DNA of 64,000 nt from CAVQBC01 sp963848415. GTDB lineage: Bacteria; Actinomycetota; Thermoleophilia; Solirubrobacterales; Solirubrobacteraceae. Position numbers and translations under genes: made by a program. The stretch covers positions 3,162,001 to 3,226,000 of the forward strand of contig CAWKDN010000001.1 in the NCBI GenBank assembly GCA_963848415.1, written 5' to 3'. The notes beneath the pieces are model-generated. The model worked only from the letters and a program-made list of their open reading frames with translations. It had not been told where the DNA came from and did no database searches. Of this stretch, positions 7,880 through 16,265 are shown in pieces; positions within the stretch are counted from its first letter, which is position 1; each line of letters opens with the position of its first letter.

Positions 7880-8905
7880 GTGGCCAGTGGACTGCAGACC
7901 GACCGGGTGGCGGCGCGCTTCGCCGACCGCGTCCGCGCGGCGGAGGCCGCGGCGCTCTCCCCGCTGGCCGCCCACAGCTATCCCGCGCGGCGCGTGCGGC
8001 CCGAGGAGGACTGCGGGCTGCGGACCCCGTTCCAGCGCGATCGTGACCGGATCGTCCACAGCAAGGCCTTCCGGCGCCTGAAGCACAAGACGCAGGTCTT
8101 CGTCGCGCCCGAGGGCGACCACTTCCGGACGCGGCTGACGCACACGCTCGAGGTCACGCAGGTCTCGCGCACCGTCGCGCGCGCGCTGCGGCTCAACGAG
8201 GACCTGACCGAGGCGATCGGGATGGGCCACGACCTCGGCCACCCGCCGTTCGGCCACATCGGCGAGGCGGTGCTCGACCGCTGCGGGCGCGAGCACCACG
8301 GCCGCGGCTTCCGCCACAACGAGCACGGGCTGCGCGTCGTCGACGTGCTCGAGCGCCTGAACCTGACCGACGCCGTCCGCGACGGCATCCTGCGCCACAC
8401 CTCCGGCGCCGGCGAGCCGGCCACGCTGGAGGGGGCGATCGTGCGCCTGGTCGACCGCATCGCCTACATCAACCACGACATCGACGACGCGGTGCGCGCC
8501 GGCGTGCTCTCCGTGGGCGACCTGCCGGCGGAGGACATCGCCGTGCTCGGGCCGAGCGGCTCGCGGCGGATCGACACGCTCGTGCACGACCTCGTCGAGC
8601 ACTCCGAGCGCGCCGGGGAGATCGTCCAGGGCGACGCGGTCGGCGGCGCGATGCTGCGCCTGCGGGCGTTCATGTTCCGCTCGGTCTACCTCGGCGAGGC
8701 GGCGCGGGTGGAGCACGCGCGCATCGAGCGCGTGCTGCGGGGGCTCTACGAGTGGTTCGGCGAGCACCCCGAGGAGTTGCCCGCCCCCGTCGAGGACTCC
8801 GACGACGTCGGCGTCCGGGTCACCGACTACCTCGCCGGCATGACCGACCGCTTCGCCATCCGCGCCTGGAGCGAGCGCTTCGTGCCGCAGGGCTTCGCGC
8901 GGTAG
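7880..8905 (+). CDS. dgt: dGTPase-like deoxynucleoside triphosphate triphosphohydrolase (HD family)
   Basis: A 341-residue HD-domain protein, GTG start, matching Dgt-like triphosphohydrolases that cleave dNTPs to deoxynucleoside and tripolyphosphate. The metal-binding residues are visible: H in RTRLTHTLEV, HD in GMGHDLGHPPFGH, and the later Asp in NHDIDDAVRAG. The N-terminal KAFRRLKHKTQVF segment is a family signature. Placement just upstream of dnaG is conserved in many bacteria, consistent with a role in dNTP pools during replication. It is shorter than E. coli Dgt and fits the deoxyguanosinetriphosphate triphosphohydrolase-like branch, whose nucleotide preference varies. Confidence 0.9.
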   Translation: MASGLQTDRVAARFADRVRAAEAAALSPLAAHSYPARRVRPEEDCGLRTPFQRDRDRIVHSKAFRRLKHKTQVFVAPEGDHFRTRLTHTLEVTQVSRTVARALRLNEDLTEAIGMGHDLGHPPFGHIGEAVLDRCGREHHGRGFRHNEHGLRVVDVLERLNLTDAVRDGILRHTSGAGEPATLEGAIVRLVDRIAYINHDIDDAVRAGVLSVGDLPAEDIAVLGPSGSRRIDTLVHDLVEHSERAGEIVQGDAVGGAMLRLRAFMFRSVYLGEAARVEHARIERVLRGLYEWFGEHPEELPAPVEDSDDVGVRVTDYLAGMTDRFAIRAWSERFVPQGFAR

Positions 8906-8924
8906 GCGTAGCGAGGCGGCGAGG

Positions 8925-10685
8925 GTGGCGCGCTACACCGACGACTCCCGCGAGCGGGTGCGCGAGGCGGTCGACTTCGTCGAGGTCGTCGGCGCGCGCA
9001 CCGAGCTGCGCCGCGCCGGCGCGCGGCGCTACCAGGGGCTGTGCCCGTTCCACGACGAGCGCACGCCGTCCTTCGGCATCGACCCGGTCGACAAGCTCTA
9101 CTACTGCTTCGGCTGCGGCGTCGGCGGCGACGTCTTCAAGTTCGTCATGGAGACCGAGGGGCTGGACTTCGCCGCCGCGCTCGAGGCGCTGGCCGACCGC
9201 TCCGGCGTCCAGCTCGAGCGCGAGCACGAGGACCCCGAGGCCGCGCGACGGCGCGAGCGCCAAGGCCGGCTCTTCGCCCTGCTCGAACGGACCGCCGCCT
9301 ACTACGTGCGCGTGCTGTGGGAGAGCGACGAGGCCGCGAGCGCGCGCGAGTACCTGCTCGTCCGCGGCCTCGACGAGGGCGTGCTGCGCGCCTTCCGCGT
9401 CGGCTACGCGCCGAGCGCGTGGGACCGGGTGCTGCTCGCCTCGCGGCGCGCCGGCTACTCGGAGGCCGAGCTGCTGGCGGCCGGGCTGGTCTCCCGCGGG
9501 CGCGGCGGCGGCGTCTACGACCGCTTCCGCGGGCGGATCGCCTTCCCGCTGGCCGACGAGAAGGGCCGCGTTCGCGGCTTCGGCGCCCGGGCGCTGCGCG
9601 ACAACCAGCAGCCGAAGTACCTGAACTCGAGCGAGGGCGACATCTTCCACAAGGGCCGCATGCTCTACGCGCACGACCTCGCGCGCGCCTCGGCGGCGAA
9701 GGCCGGCACGGTCGTGCTCACCGAGGGCTACACGGACGTGATCGCGCTCCACCAGGCCGGTGTCGCCAACGCCGTGGGGCTGATGGGCACCGCGCTGACG
9801 CCCGAGCAGGCCGACCGGCTGCGCCAGCTCGCCCCGTCGGTGCTGCTGTGCCTGGACGCCGACAGCGCGGGCCGCGAGGCGATGATGCGCGCCTCCCAGC
9901 TCGTGACCGGCGGCGCGCGCGAGCTGCGCGTCGTGCCGCTGCCGCCCGGCTCGGATCCCGCCGACCTCGTGGCCGCCCGCGGCCCGGAGGCGATGCGCTC
10001 GCTGGTCGAGGCGGCGGTCCCGTTCGCGCGCTTCGAGGTCGAGCGGGCGCTCGACCGCGGCGAGCTGGGCTCGCCCGAGGGGCGCGACCGGACGCTGGGC
10101 GAGGTCGCGCCGGTGATCCGCGGCCTCGGGCCCGGCGCCGTGCGCGACCACCTCGTGCGGCTGGTCTCGGAGCGGCTCGATCTGCCGGCGAGCGTGGTCG
10201 ACGACACGCTGGCGGGCGCAGCCCTGGCCGGCGCGCGGCCGCGCGGCGCGAGCCCGGGCAACGGGTCCGGAGCGTTCGAGGGCCTGCCGATCGACCATCA
10301 GGAGAAGACCGAGCGGATGTTCCTCGCCCGCTGCCTCGCGGTTCCCGAGGCGGGTCGCGCCGCGCTGGACGCCACCGACCTCGACGCGCTCGTCGCCTCA
10401 GACCTCACCCGCCGTGCCGCGCACTACCTGCGCGCGCATCTCGAGCACCCCGGCCAGGACCTCCCGGCCGGCGAGGACGCGCTCGCCCGGCTCGTGGCCG
10501 AGCTCGTGATCCGCGCGGGGGAGCTCGACAGCGATCCCGAGGCGCTCGAGCTCGAGCGCCTGCAGCTCGACAAGCTCCGCCTCGACCGGGCGATCGGCGC
10601 CGCCCGTCGCGACGGCGAGCCGGTCGGCGAGCTGGCCGCGGAGCGCCAGCGCGTCCACGACGCGATCCGCCACCGGCTGGTCTGA
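8925..10685 (+). CDS. dnaG: DNA primase DnaG
   Basis: A 586-residue replicative primase that makes RNA primers at the fork. Order: CHC2-type zinc-binding domain (CPFHDERTPSF, then YYCFGCGVGGD) at about residues 38-66, catalytic core, TOPRIM domain with TEGYTDVIALHQAG near residue 267 and CLDADSAGREA near 310, and a C-terminal helicase-interaction region from about 440. The GTG at 8925 lies 19 bp after the dgt stop, which suggests one transcript. The usual rpoD partner is not downstream; a convergent LysR gene ends 2 bp after the dnaG stop. Confidence 0.95.
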   Translation: MARYTDDSRERVREAVDFVEVVGARTELRRAGARRYQGLCPFHDERTPSFGIDPVDKLYYCFGCGVGGDVFKFVMETEGLDFAAALEALADRSGVQLEREHEDPEAARRRERQGRLFALLERTAAYYVRVLWESDEAASAREYLLVRGLDEGVLRAFRVGYAPSAWDRVLLASRRAGYSEAELLAAGLVSRGRGGGVYDRFRGRIAFPLADEKGRVRGFGARALRDNQQPKYLNSSEGDIFHKGRMLYAHDLARASAAKAGTVVLTEGYTDVIALHQAGVANAVGLMGTALTPEQADRLRQLAPSVLLCLDADSAGREAMMRASQLVTGGARELRVVPLPPGSDPADLVAARGPEAMRSLVEAAVPFARFEVERALDRGELGSPEGRDRTLGEVAPVIRGLGPGAVRDHLVRLVSERLDLPASVVDDTLAGAALAGARPRGASPGNGSGAFEGLPIDHQEKTERMFLARCLAVPEAGRAALDATDLDALVASDLTRRAAHYLRAHLEHPGQDLPAGEDALARLVAELVIRAGELDSDPEALELERLQLDKLRLDRAIGAARRDGEPVGELAAERQRVHDAIRHRLV

Positions 10686-10687
10686 GC

Positions 10688-11593
10688 TCAGCCCGGGCGC
10701 TCCCATCCGCCCGCGGCCCGCTGCAGCGCGAGCTTGACCAGCTCGACGCCGGGGCGCCGCAGCCCGGCCGGGCGGTAGGCGAGGCTGATCGAGGTGGTGG
10801 GCGGCCGGGCGGGCCGGTGCAGCTCGACGAGCTCGCCGGCCGCGAGCAGCCCCGCGGCCAGGTAGCGCGGGACGACGCTGATGCCGGCGCCCGCCGCGAC
10901 GGCCGCGCAGACGGCCCGCAGGTCGGGCACCACGAGCCCGGCGGCGCGCTCCAGCGGACGCCCGAACGCCTCGCGCCAGTAGGCGCGCAGGATGGGCAAC
11001 TCCTCGTCGAAGGCGACCAGCGGCAGCTCGGCGAGCGCGGCGTCGGGATCGCGGGCCACCGCCGCCGGGTCGATCCGCCGGCGCCAGCCGCGGCCGCAGA
11101 CCAGCACCAGCGACTCGTCGAAGAGCGCCTCGAAGCGCAGCTGGCGGTCGGCCGTGCGGCGGGTGGCGATCACGAGGTCGAGCTCGTCGTCCGCGAGCGC
11201 CTCCAACAGGGGCTCGGCGATCCCCGTGCGGACGCGCAGCCGCAGGCCGCCCTCGACAAGCGGGGCGAGGGCGGGCAGGGCGGCCGCGCCGAGCATGTCG
11301 GCGGGGCCGCCGAGGTGCACGACGGCCTGCTCGTGCGGGTCGTGCAGCGCGGCCTGGACGCCCTCGAGCGCGTCGAGGTGCGCCGCCGTGTCGCGATGGA
11401 GGGCGTGGGCGCGCGGGGTGGGCGAGACGCCGCGGGCGAGGCGGACGAACAACGGGCGGCCGAGCTCGGCCTCCAGCGCCCGCAGCTGCGCGGACACCGC
11501 GGGCTGGGAGAGGTGCAGGCGCTGCGCGGCCGCCGTCACCGATCCGGTCCGGTAGATGGCGAGGAAGGTCTGCAGCTGCGCCAGGCCGGCCAC
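10688..11593 (-). CDS. LysR family transcriptional regulator
   Basis: A 301-residue LysR-type regulator. The winged HTH occupies about residues 1-60 (TAAAQRLHLSQPAVSAQLRAL is the recognition region), followed by a substrate-binding domain from about 90 to 290. The GTG start at 11593 puts the helix-turn-helix at the normal distance from the N-terminus. The gene is divergent from an Hsp31/DJ-1 gene, and an 11-bp dyad with a T-N11-A core lies at its start codon, so it very likely controls that neighbour and itself. The effector is unknown; the partner suggests aldehyde or electrophile stress. Confidence 0.9.
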   Translation of the reverse strand: MAGLAQLQTFLAIYRTGSVTAAAQRLHLSQPAVSAQLRALEAELGRPLFVRLARGVSPTPRAHALHRDTAAHLDALEGVQAALHDPHEQAVVHLGGPADMLGAAALPALAPLVEGGLRLRVRTGIAEPLLEALADDELDLVIATRRTADRQLRFEALFDESLVLVCGRGWRRRIDPAAVARDPDAALAELPLVAFDEELPILRAYWREAFGRPLERAAGLVVPDLRAVCAAVAAGAGISVVPRYLAAGLLAAGELVELHRPARPPTTSISLAYRPAGLRRPGVELVKLALQRAAGGWERPG

Positions 11594-11620
11594 GAGCCAT
11601 CAGCGTAGTTGATGGCTCGT
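11592..11620. promoter_or_regulatory. LysR-type operator dyad between the lysR and Hsp31-like genes
   Basis: A perfect inverted repeat with 11-bp arms (ACGAGCCATCA at 11592-11602 and TGATGGCTCGT at 11610-11620) and a 7-bp spacer. The centre ATCA-N7-TGAT gives the T-N11-A pattern recognised by LysR proteins. It overlaps the regulator's own GTG (11593-11591), so binding should block the regulator's transcription while acting on the divergent gene at 11721. Confidence 0.75.
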
Positions 11621-11720
11621 CGCAAGAAGGCGAGTTGGCTGTATGGCACCGACGCGGCAGACTGAACGCCTGCGCCGGTCAGGAGACCGGCGGCGAGCGA
11701 CGAGCGAAGGAACGACGGCC

Positions 11721-12410
11721 ATGACCAAGGTGCTGCTGGTGCTGACCTCCCACGAGGAGCTCGGCTCGACCGGGCGAAAGACGGGCTGGTTCGTGCCCGA
11801 GGCCGCCCACCCGTGGGACGTGCTCACGCGCGCGGGCGTCGAGGTCGAGTTCGCCTCCCCGGGCGGCGGCGCTCCCCGGGCCGACGCCGCCGACCGCTCA
11901 GACCCGGTTCAGGCGCGCTTCCTCGACGACCCGGACGTCCAGCGGGCCGTGGAGAACACGACCCCGACCGCAGACGTCGACCCCGCCGCCTACGACGCGG
12001 TGCTCTTCGTGGGCGGGCACGGCACGATGTGGGACTTCCCCGCCGACCCCGGCGTGCAGCGCCTGGCGCGTGAGGTCTGGGAGGGCGGCGGCGCGGTCAG
12101 CGCGGTCTGCCACGGCCCGGCCGCGCTGGTCGACGTGACGCTGGCCGATGGCAGCCGGCTCGTCGCGGGCCGGACCGTCGCGGCCTTCACCGACGACGAG
12201 GAGCGCGCGGTCGAGCTCGACGACCAGGTGCCGTTCCTGCTCGCCTCCCGGCTGAAGGAGCGCGGCGCGCAGCACACCCAGGCCGAGAACTTCCAGCCGC
12301 ACGTCGAGGTCGACGGGCGGCTGGTCACCGGCCAGAACCCGCAGTCGGCCACCGGCGTGGCCGAGGCGCTCGTACGGGTGCTGCGCGAGCGGGAGGCCAG
12401 CGCCGCGTAG
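11721..12410 (+). CDS. Hsp31/DJ-1/PfpI family protein, probable glyoxalase III or chaperone
   Basis: A 229-residue class I amidotransferase-fold protein. The Hsp31 pattern is visible: TSHEELGSTGRKTGWFVPE at the N-terminus (conserved Glu), VGGHGTMWDFPAD near residue 98, and the nucleophile elbow AVCHGPAAL near residue 131 with Cys and His adjacent. Known relatives convert methylglyoxal to lactate without glutathione or act as holding chaperones. The ATG at 11721 has a good upstream GAAGGA; an ORF extension upstream crosses the promoter and is rejected. It is divergent from a LysR gene across a clear operator, so it is probably induced by that regulator. Confidence 0.85.
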   Translation: MTKVLLVLTSHEELGSTGRKTGWFVPEAAHPWDVLTRAGVEVEFASPGGGAPRADAADRSDPVQARFLDDPDVQRAVENTTPTADVDPAAYDAVLFVGGHGTMWDFPADPGVQRLAREVWEGGGAVSAVCHGPAALVDVTLADGSRLVAGRTVAAFTDDEERAVELDDQVPFLLASRLKERGAQHTQAENFQPHVEVDGRLVTGQNPQSATGVAEALVRVLREREASAA

Positions 12411-12419
12411 GCGCGGCGC
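12400..12419. terminator. Bidirectional hairpin over the Hsp31-like stop codon
   Basis: GCGCCGCG (12400-12407), loop TAGG containing the TAG stop, CGCGGCGC (12412-12419). It lies between two convergent genes whose stops are 10 bp apart. An 8-bp GC stem with no T-run. Confidence 0.5.
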
Positions 12420-12420
12420 C

Positions 12421-13125
12421 TCAGCCGCCGAGCGTCTCCACCACGAACGCGCGCAGGTTCTCGGCGCCGGAGGCGAGGTCCTCCACGACGAGGTCGGCCC
12501 CGGCCTCCGCGAGCGCTGCGGCGTCGTGGTGGCCGGTGGCGACGCCGACGCTGCGCAGGCCCGCGCGCTGCGCGGCCGCCACGTCGCGCGGGGTGTCGCC
12601 GACGACCACGACGCGCTCGGGCGCCACCGCGCCGCCGCGCAGGAGCCCGGCGCGCGTCACGGCCTCGGCGAGGATCGTCGAGCGCTCGGCGGGCAGGTCG
12701 CCGTAGCCGCCGACCGCGAGGTCGAAGTGCTCGAGCAGGCCCGCCGCCTCGAGCTTGATGCGCGCGCGGCGGCGGGCGTTGCCGGTGCCGACCGTCTGGA
12801 GCACCGGCACGGGCCACTCGTGCTCGAGCAGCTCGCGGGCACCGGGCAGCAGCGGGATCGCGTCCGCCTCGGCCGCCGTCAGGCGCTCGTGGGCCTCCAG
12901 CGCGGCCGGGACGAGCAGACCCGCCTCCTCGTCGCTCAGGCCCCAGGCGACGAGCGCCTGGCGCAGGATGCCGTGGTCGGTCAGCCCGCTCGTGTGCTCG
13001 GGCGACGGGATCGAGGGATCACCGAGCAGCTCGCGCAGCACGACGCCGTAGCGGCGCTCGTCGTGGCCGGTCGCGGCGATCAGCGTGCCGTCGATGTCCC
13101 ACAGCAGCAGGGCAGCGGCGCTCAC
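12421..13125 (-). CDS. HAD family phosphatase, AraL/phosphoglycolate phosphatase-like
   Basis: A 234-residue haloacid dehalogenase-like hydrolase. Motif I is LLWDIDGTLI (nucleophile Asp near residue 10, acid Asp two later), motif II QTVGTGN near 110, and motif IV VVVGDTPRDVAAA near 174. The GTG start overlaps the stop of the upstream dehydrogenase gene by 4 nt (GTGA), so translation is coupled. A HAD phosphatase beside a glycerol-1-phosphate dehydrogenase recalls the araL-araM pair of Bacillus subtilis. Dephosphorylation of a polyol phosphate is a reasonable inference; phosphoglycolate is the main alternative. Confidence 0.85.
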   Translation of the reverse strand: MSAAALLLWDIDGTLIAATGHDERRYGVVLRELLGDPSIPSPEHTSGLTDHGILRQALVAWGLSDEEAGLLVPAALEAHERLTAAEADAIPLLPGARELLEHEWPVPVLQTVGTGNARRRARIKLEAAGLLEHFDLAVGGYGDLPAERSTILAEAVTRAGLLRGGAVAPERVVVVGDTPRDVAAAQRAGLRSVGVATGHHDAAALAEAGADLVVEDLASGAENLRAFVVETLGG

Positions 13126-14552
13126 ACGCCCGCTCCGAGCTCGCGCGCGCGACCGAGCACGCGGTCGAGCGTCGCGTCGTCCCACTCGCCGGCGAAGGCG
13201 AGCAGGTCGACCGCCGTCAAGCGGTTGCGCATGAGCCAGCAGTTGGCCAGCGCCCAGCGCCCGACCTCTGCCTCGACGGGCGGCGCGAGCTCGCTGAAGC
13301 GCAACGGCGCGCCGGCCCGGCCCATCGCGGCGGCGATCTCCTCGGCCGGCAGCGTGAGCTCCGCCAGCGACGCGCGCTGCCGCGGCCAGTCGCGTGCGAC
13401 CGCCGCCACCTGGTCCTGGGCCGCCTCCCAGCGCTGGAGCTTGCGCTCGCAGTCGCGCCAGCACTCCGCCCGCATCGAGCCGTCGGGGTCGATGCCGGCG
13501 AACGCCGCGTCGATCGCCTGCCGGACGTCCGTGGCCGCGGGCACGCCGACCGGGAGCTCGTCGCGGCCGAGCAGCTCCTCCCACACGATCGCCATCAGCA
13601 CCGTCGCGAGCCCGACCTGGGCGCCGTGCAGCGCGGTGGGCTCGTGGCGGGCGCCGGCGTGCATGTCGAGCAGGTGGCTGACGAGGTGCTCGCCGCCCGA
13701 GGCGGCTGCGGTGCCGCCCGTGAGCCCGATCGCGAGCCCTGACGCGGTCAGCGAGCGGGCGAGGACGTCGAGCGCGCCACGGTCGGCGACGGCGAGCCCG
13801 GCGGCCGCGCCGAGCAGCTCGCGCGCCGGCGGGCCCGCCAGCGCAAAGGGCACCGGGTGCCAGCCGTCGTCCATGCCCAGCAGGCCGGCGAGCCGCCAGT
13901 CCGGCGCCGCGGTCCACGTCGCGATCGAGTCCCCGAAGCCGGCGGCGGTCATCTGGGCCGGCGCCTCGGCGAGCACGTCGAGGTCGACCAGCAGCGCGTC
14001 GGCCCAGCGCGTGGGCGTCGTGCGCTTCACGCCGGACTTCAGCAGCACGGAGACGTGGTCGGAGAACCCGTTGACCGAGCCGGCGGTCTGCACCTGGACG
14101 AGCGCGGGCCTCGGATCGCGCGCCGCCGTGGCGGCCTTGCAGATGTCGGCGAGCGTCCCGGAGCCGACGCCCACCACGACATCCGCGTCTGCCAGCGCCT
14201 CGGTGGCGGCCGCGATCGTGGCCTCGTCGGCGTGCAGGTCGGCCCCGAGGTCGACCCGCTCGGCGTCGAAGCGGGCGGCGAGCAGCTCCAGGGCGCCGGC
14301 CTTGACGTCGCGCCCGCCGGCCTCGATCGGCGTGGCGTCGCCGGCCACCAGCACGCGCGCGCCCTCGGGGACCAGGGCCTCGACGGCGCGGGGCAGGGAG
14401 TCCAGGACGCCGCTGCCGATCCGCAGCTCGCGCAGGCCGATCGCGTCCAGGCGGCCGTCGGGATCAGCGGCGCGGACGAGCGCGCCGAGCCCGTCGAGGT
14501 CGGCGACGTCGGCCACGCCCAGGCGGTCGAGCGGGCGGTCGGTGGCAGCCAT
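13122..14552 (-). CDS. sn-Glycerol-1-phosphate dehydrogenase homologue (AraM/EgsA-like, iron-alcohol-dehydrogenase fold)
   Basis: A 476-residue protein. The first about 360 residues match the AraM/EgsA group: dinucleotide-binding VVVGVGSGTLADICKAA near residue 125, QTAGSVNGFSD near 152 and SGVKRTTPTRWAD near 170. A metal-binding region around SGGEHLVSHLLDMHAGA carries His residues near 290. The family reduces DHAP to sn-glycerol 1-phosphate with NAD(P)H. It is longer than Bacillus AraM; the extra C-terminal about 100 residues look helical. The ATG at 14552 is 2 bp after the glpK stop, so glpK, this gene and the HAD gene form one operon. Substrate stereochemistry is inferred from family only. 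Confidence 0.78.
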   Translation of the reverse strand: MAATDRPLDRLGVADVADLDGLGALVRAADPDGRLDAIGLRELRIGSGVLDSLPRAVEALVPEGARVLVAGDATPIEAGGRDVKAGALELLAARFDAERVDLGADLHADEATIAAATEALADADVVVGVGSGTLADICKAATAARDPRPALVQVQTAGSVNGFSDHVSVLLKSGVKRTTPTRWADALLVDLDVLAEAPAQMTAAGFGDSIATWTAAPDWRLAGLLGMDDGWHPVPFALAGPPARELLGAAAGLAVADRGALDVLARSLTASGLAIGLTGGTAAASGGEHLVSHLLDMHAGARHEPTALHGAQVGLATVLMAIVWEELLGRDELPVGVPAATDVRQAIDAAFAGIDPDGSMRAECWRDCERKLQRWEAAQDQVAAVARDWPRQRASLAELTLPAEEIAAAMGRAGAPLRFSELAPPVEAEVGRWALANCWLMRNRLTAVDLLAFAGEWDDATLDRVLGRARELGAGV

Positions 14553-14554
14553 GC

Positions 14555-16057
14555 TCAGTCGATCACGACCCGCTTGGCCCAGCCCTTGGTCAGCTCCTTG
14601 GCCTCGCGCCAGCCGCCGTAGAGGTGCTCGCGGCGGTCCTCGGACATCTCGGGCTCGAAGACCTTGTCCTCCTTCCACAGCGCGCCGAGCTCCTGCTCGC
14701 CGGCCCACACGCCCGCGGCACCGCCGGCCACGAAGGCCGCGCCCAGCACCGTGGCCTCGGTGACCACCGGGCGCACGATCGGGACGCCCAGGATGTCGGC
14801 CGTGAACTGGCACAGGATGTCGTTGCCCACCGCGCCGCCGTCGATGCGCACTGAGGGGATCTCCACCTTGCCCGAGGCCGTCACCGCGTCGAAGGAGTCG
14901 CGCGTCTGGTAGGTCATCGACTCGAGTCCGGCGCGGATGATGTGGTTGCGGTTCGTGCCCGAGGACATGCCGACGATCGCGCCCCGCGCGTACATGTCCC
15001 AGTCCGGGGCGGCGAGGCCGGAGAACGCCGGGACGAAGTAGACGCCCTGGGTGTCGGGCACCTGACCCGAGTACCACTCGGAGTCCGGCGAGGCGTGCAG
15101 CAGCTTGAGCTCGTCGCGCAGCCATTTGATCGTCTGCCCGGAGGAGTAGTTGACGCCCTCGACCTCGTAGGCGGTCGTCCCGCCGACCTTCCAGGCCGAG
15201 CTGGCGGTCAGGCCCTCGACCAGCACCGGCGCACCGCCGCTGTTGACCACGAACACGCCCGCCGTGCCGTAGGTCATCTTGCACTGCCCCTCGGCGAAGC
15301 AGGCCTGGCCGTAGAGGCCGGCCTGCTGATCGCCCAGCGCGCTGCGGATCGGCACCGGGTGGCCCAGCACCGACTCCATGGTCCCGAACTCGCCGTCGGA
15401 CGGGATGACCTCGGGCAGCAGCGAGGGCGGGATGCCGAACTGCTCGAGCAGCTCCTCGTCCCAGCGCTCCTCGTCGATGTTGAACAGCATCGTGCGCGCC
15501 GCGTTGGAGTGCTCGGTCACGTGGCGCTCGCGCTCGGTGAAGTTCCAGATCAGCCAGGTGTCGATCGTCCCCGCGAGCAGCTCGCCGCGCTCGGCCCGCT
15601 CGCGCGCGCCCTCGACGGTCTCCAGGATCCAGGCGATCTTCGACGCCGAGTAGTAGGCGTCGTTGAACAGGCCCGTCTTCGCGCGGATCGCGTCGTCGAG
15701 CCCCTCGTCGGCCCAGCGCTGGGACACCGCCGCCGACTGGCGCGATGACCACACGATCGCGTTGTAGAGCGGCTCGCCCGTCGCCTTGTCCCACACGAGC
15801 GCCGTCTCGCGCTGATTCGTCACGCCGGCCGCGGCGATGTCGCGCGGCGAGACCTGCGCGCGCTCGAGCGCGGTGGCGATCGTGTCGCGCTGGGCCCGCA
15901 GGATCTCCTTGGGATCGTGCTCGACCCAGCTGGGCCGCGGGTAGAGCTGGGTTATGTCCGACGTGGCCTGGCTGACCACGTTGGCTTGCTCGTCGAAGAC
16001 AATAGTGCGGGCGCTCGTGGTGCCCTCGTCGATTCCGAGGATGTAGCTGGGGCTCAC
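14555..16057 (-). CDS. glpK: Glycerol kinase GlpK
   Basis: A 500-residue FGGY kinase that phosphorylates glycerol to sn-glycerol 3-phosphate with ATP. The N-terminal ATPase motif is GIDEGTTSARTIVFD, the substrate-site motifs are GVTNQRETALVWD and YNAIVWSSRQ, and the adenosine-side motif is MTYGTAGVFVVN near 255. These are glycerol-kinase specific. The GTG at 16057 is favoured over upstream ATGs because GGAGGAGGA lies a few bases before it. It is the first gene of a three-gene minus-strand operon with the G1P dehydrogenase and HAD genes, divergent from another FGGY kinase across about 208 bp. Confidence 0.93.
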   Translation of the reverse strand: MSPSYILGIDEGTTSARTIVFDEQANVVSQATSDITQLYPRPSWVEHDPKEILRAQRDTIATALERAQVSPRDIAAAGVTNQRETALVWDKATGEPLYNAIVWSSRQSAAVSQRWADEGLDDAIRAKTGLFNDAYYSASKIAWILETVEGARERAERGELLAGTIDTWLIWNFTERERHVTEHSNAARTMLFNIDEERWDEELLEQFGIPPSLLPEVIPSDGEFGTMESVLGHPVPIRSALGDQQAGLYGQACFAEGQCKMTYGTAGVFVVNSGGAPVLVEGLTASSAWKVGGTTAYEVEGVNYSSGQTIKWLRDELKLLHASPDSEWYSGQVPDTQGVYFVPAFSGLAAPDWDMYARGAIVGMSSGTNRNHIIRAGLESMTYQTRDSFDAVTASGKVEIPSVRIDGGAVGNDILCQFTADILGVPIVRPVVTEATVLGAAFVAGGAAGVWAGEQELGALWKEDKVFEPEMSEDRREHLYGGWREAKELTKGWAKRVVID

Positions 16058-16169
16058 TGCTCCTCCTCCGGTCGGGACAGTCGCCGCTTGCGTCGGCGTC
16101 ATGAGGGAGTCGTACCTCGACCGCGGGCGGGGCAAGCCTCAGGAATCGCTGAAGTTTTCCCACGGACGC

Positions 16170-16197
16170 TTGACGAAGTGCACGACAGCGATACGGT
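16170..16197 (+). promoter_or_regulatory. Sigma70-type promoter for the FGGY kinase operon
   Basis: TTGACG at 16170-16175 and TACGGT at 16192-16197, 16 bp apart, both good matches to the housekeeping consensus. The transcript would start near 16204, giving a leader of about 60 nt with GGGAGGAAAC just before the ATG at 16266. It lies in the shared gap with glpK. No equally clear promoter is seen for glpK. Confidence 0.6.
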
Positions 16198-16265
16198 CAC
16201 GGGGCTGGAGGAGAGGCGGCCGCTGCCCGCGCACCGGCCGGGGGACCTGACCGGGAGGAAACGAC

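Noticed and set aside
13122..16163. A single 1013-codon minus-strand frame covering both the AraM-like gene and glpK
   Set aside because: In the glpK half the translation is Arg/Pro/Gly-rich and has no motifs, while another frame gives a perfect glycerol kinase. Only the 13122-14552 part is real.
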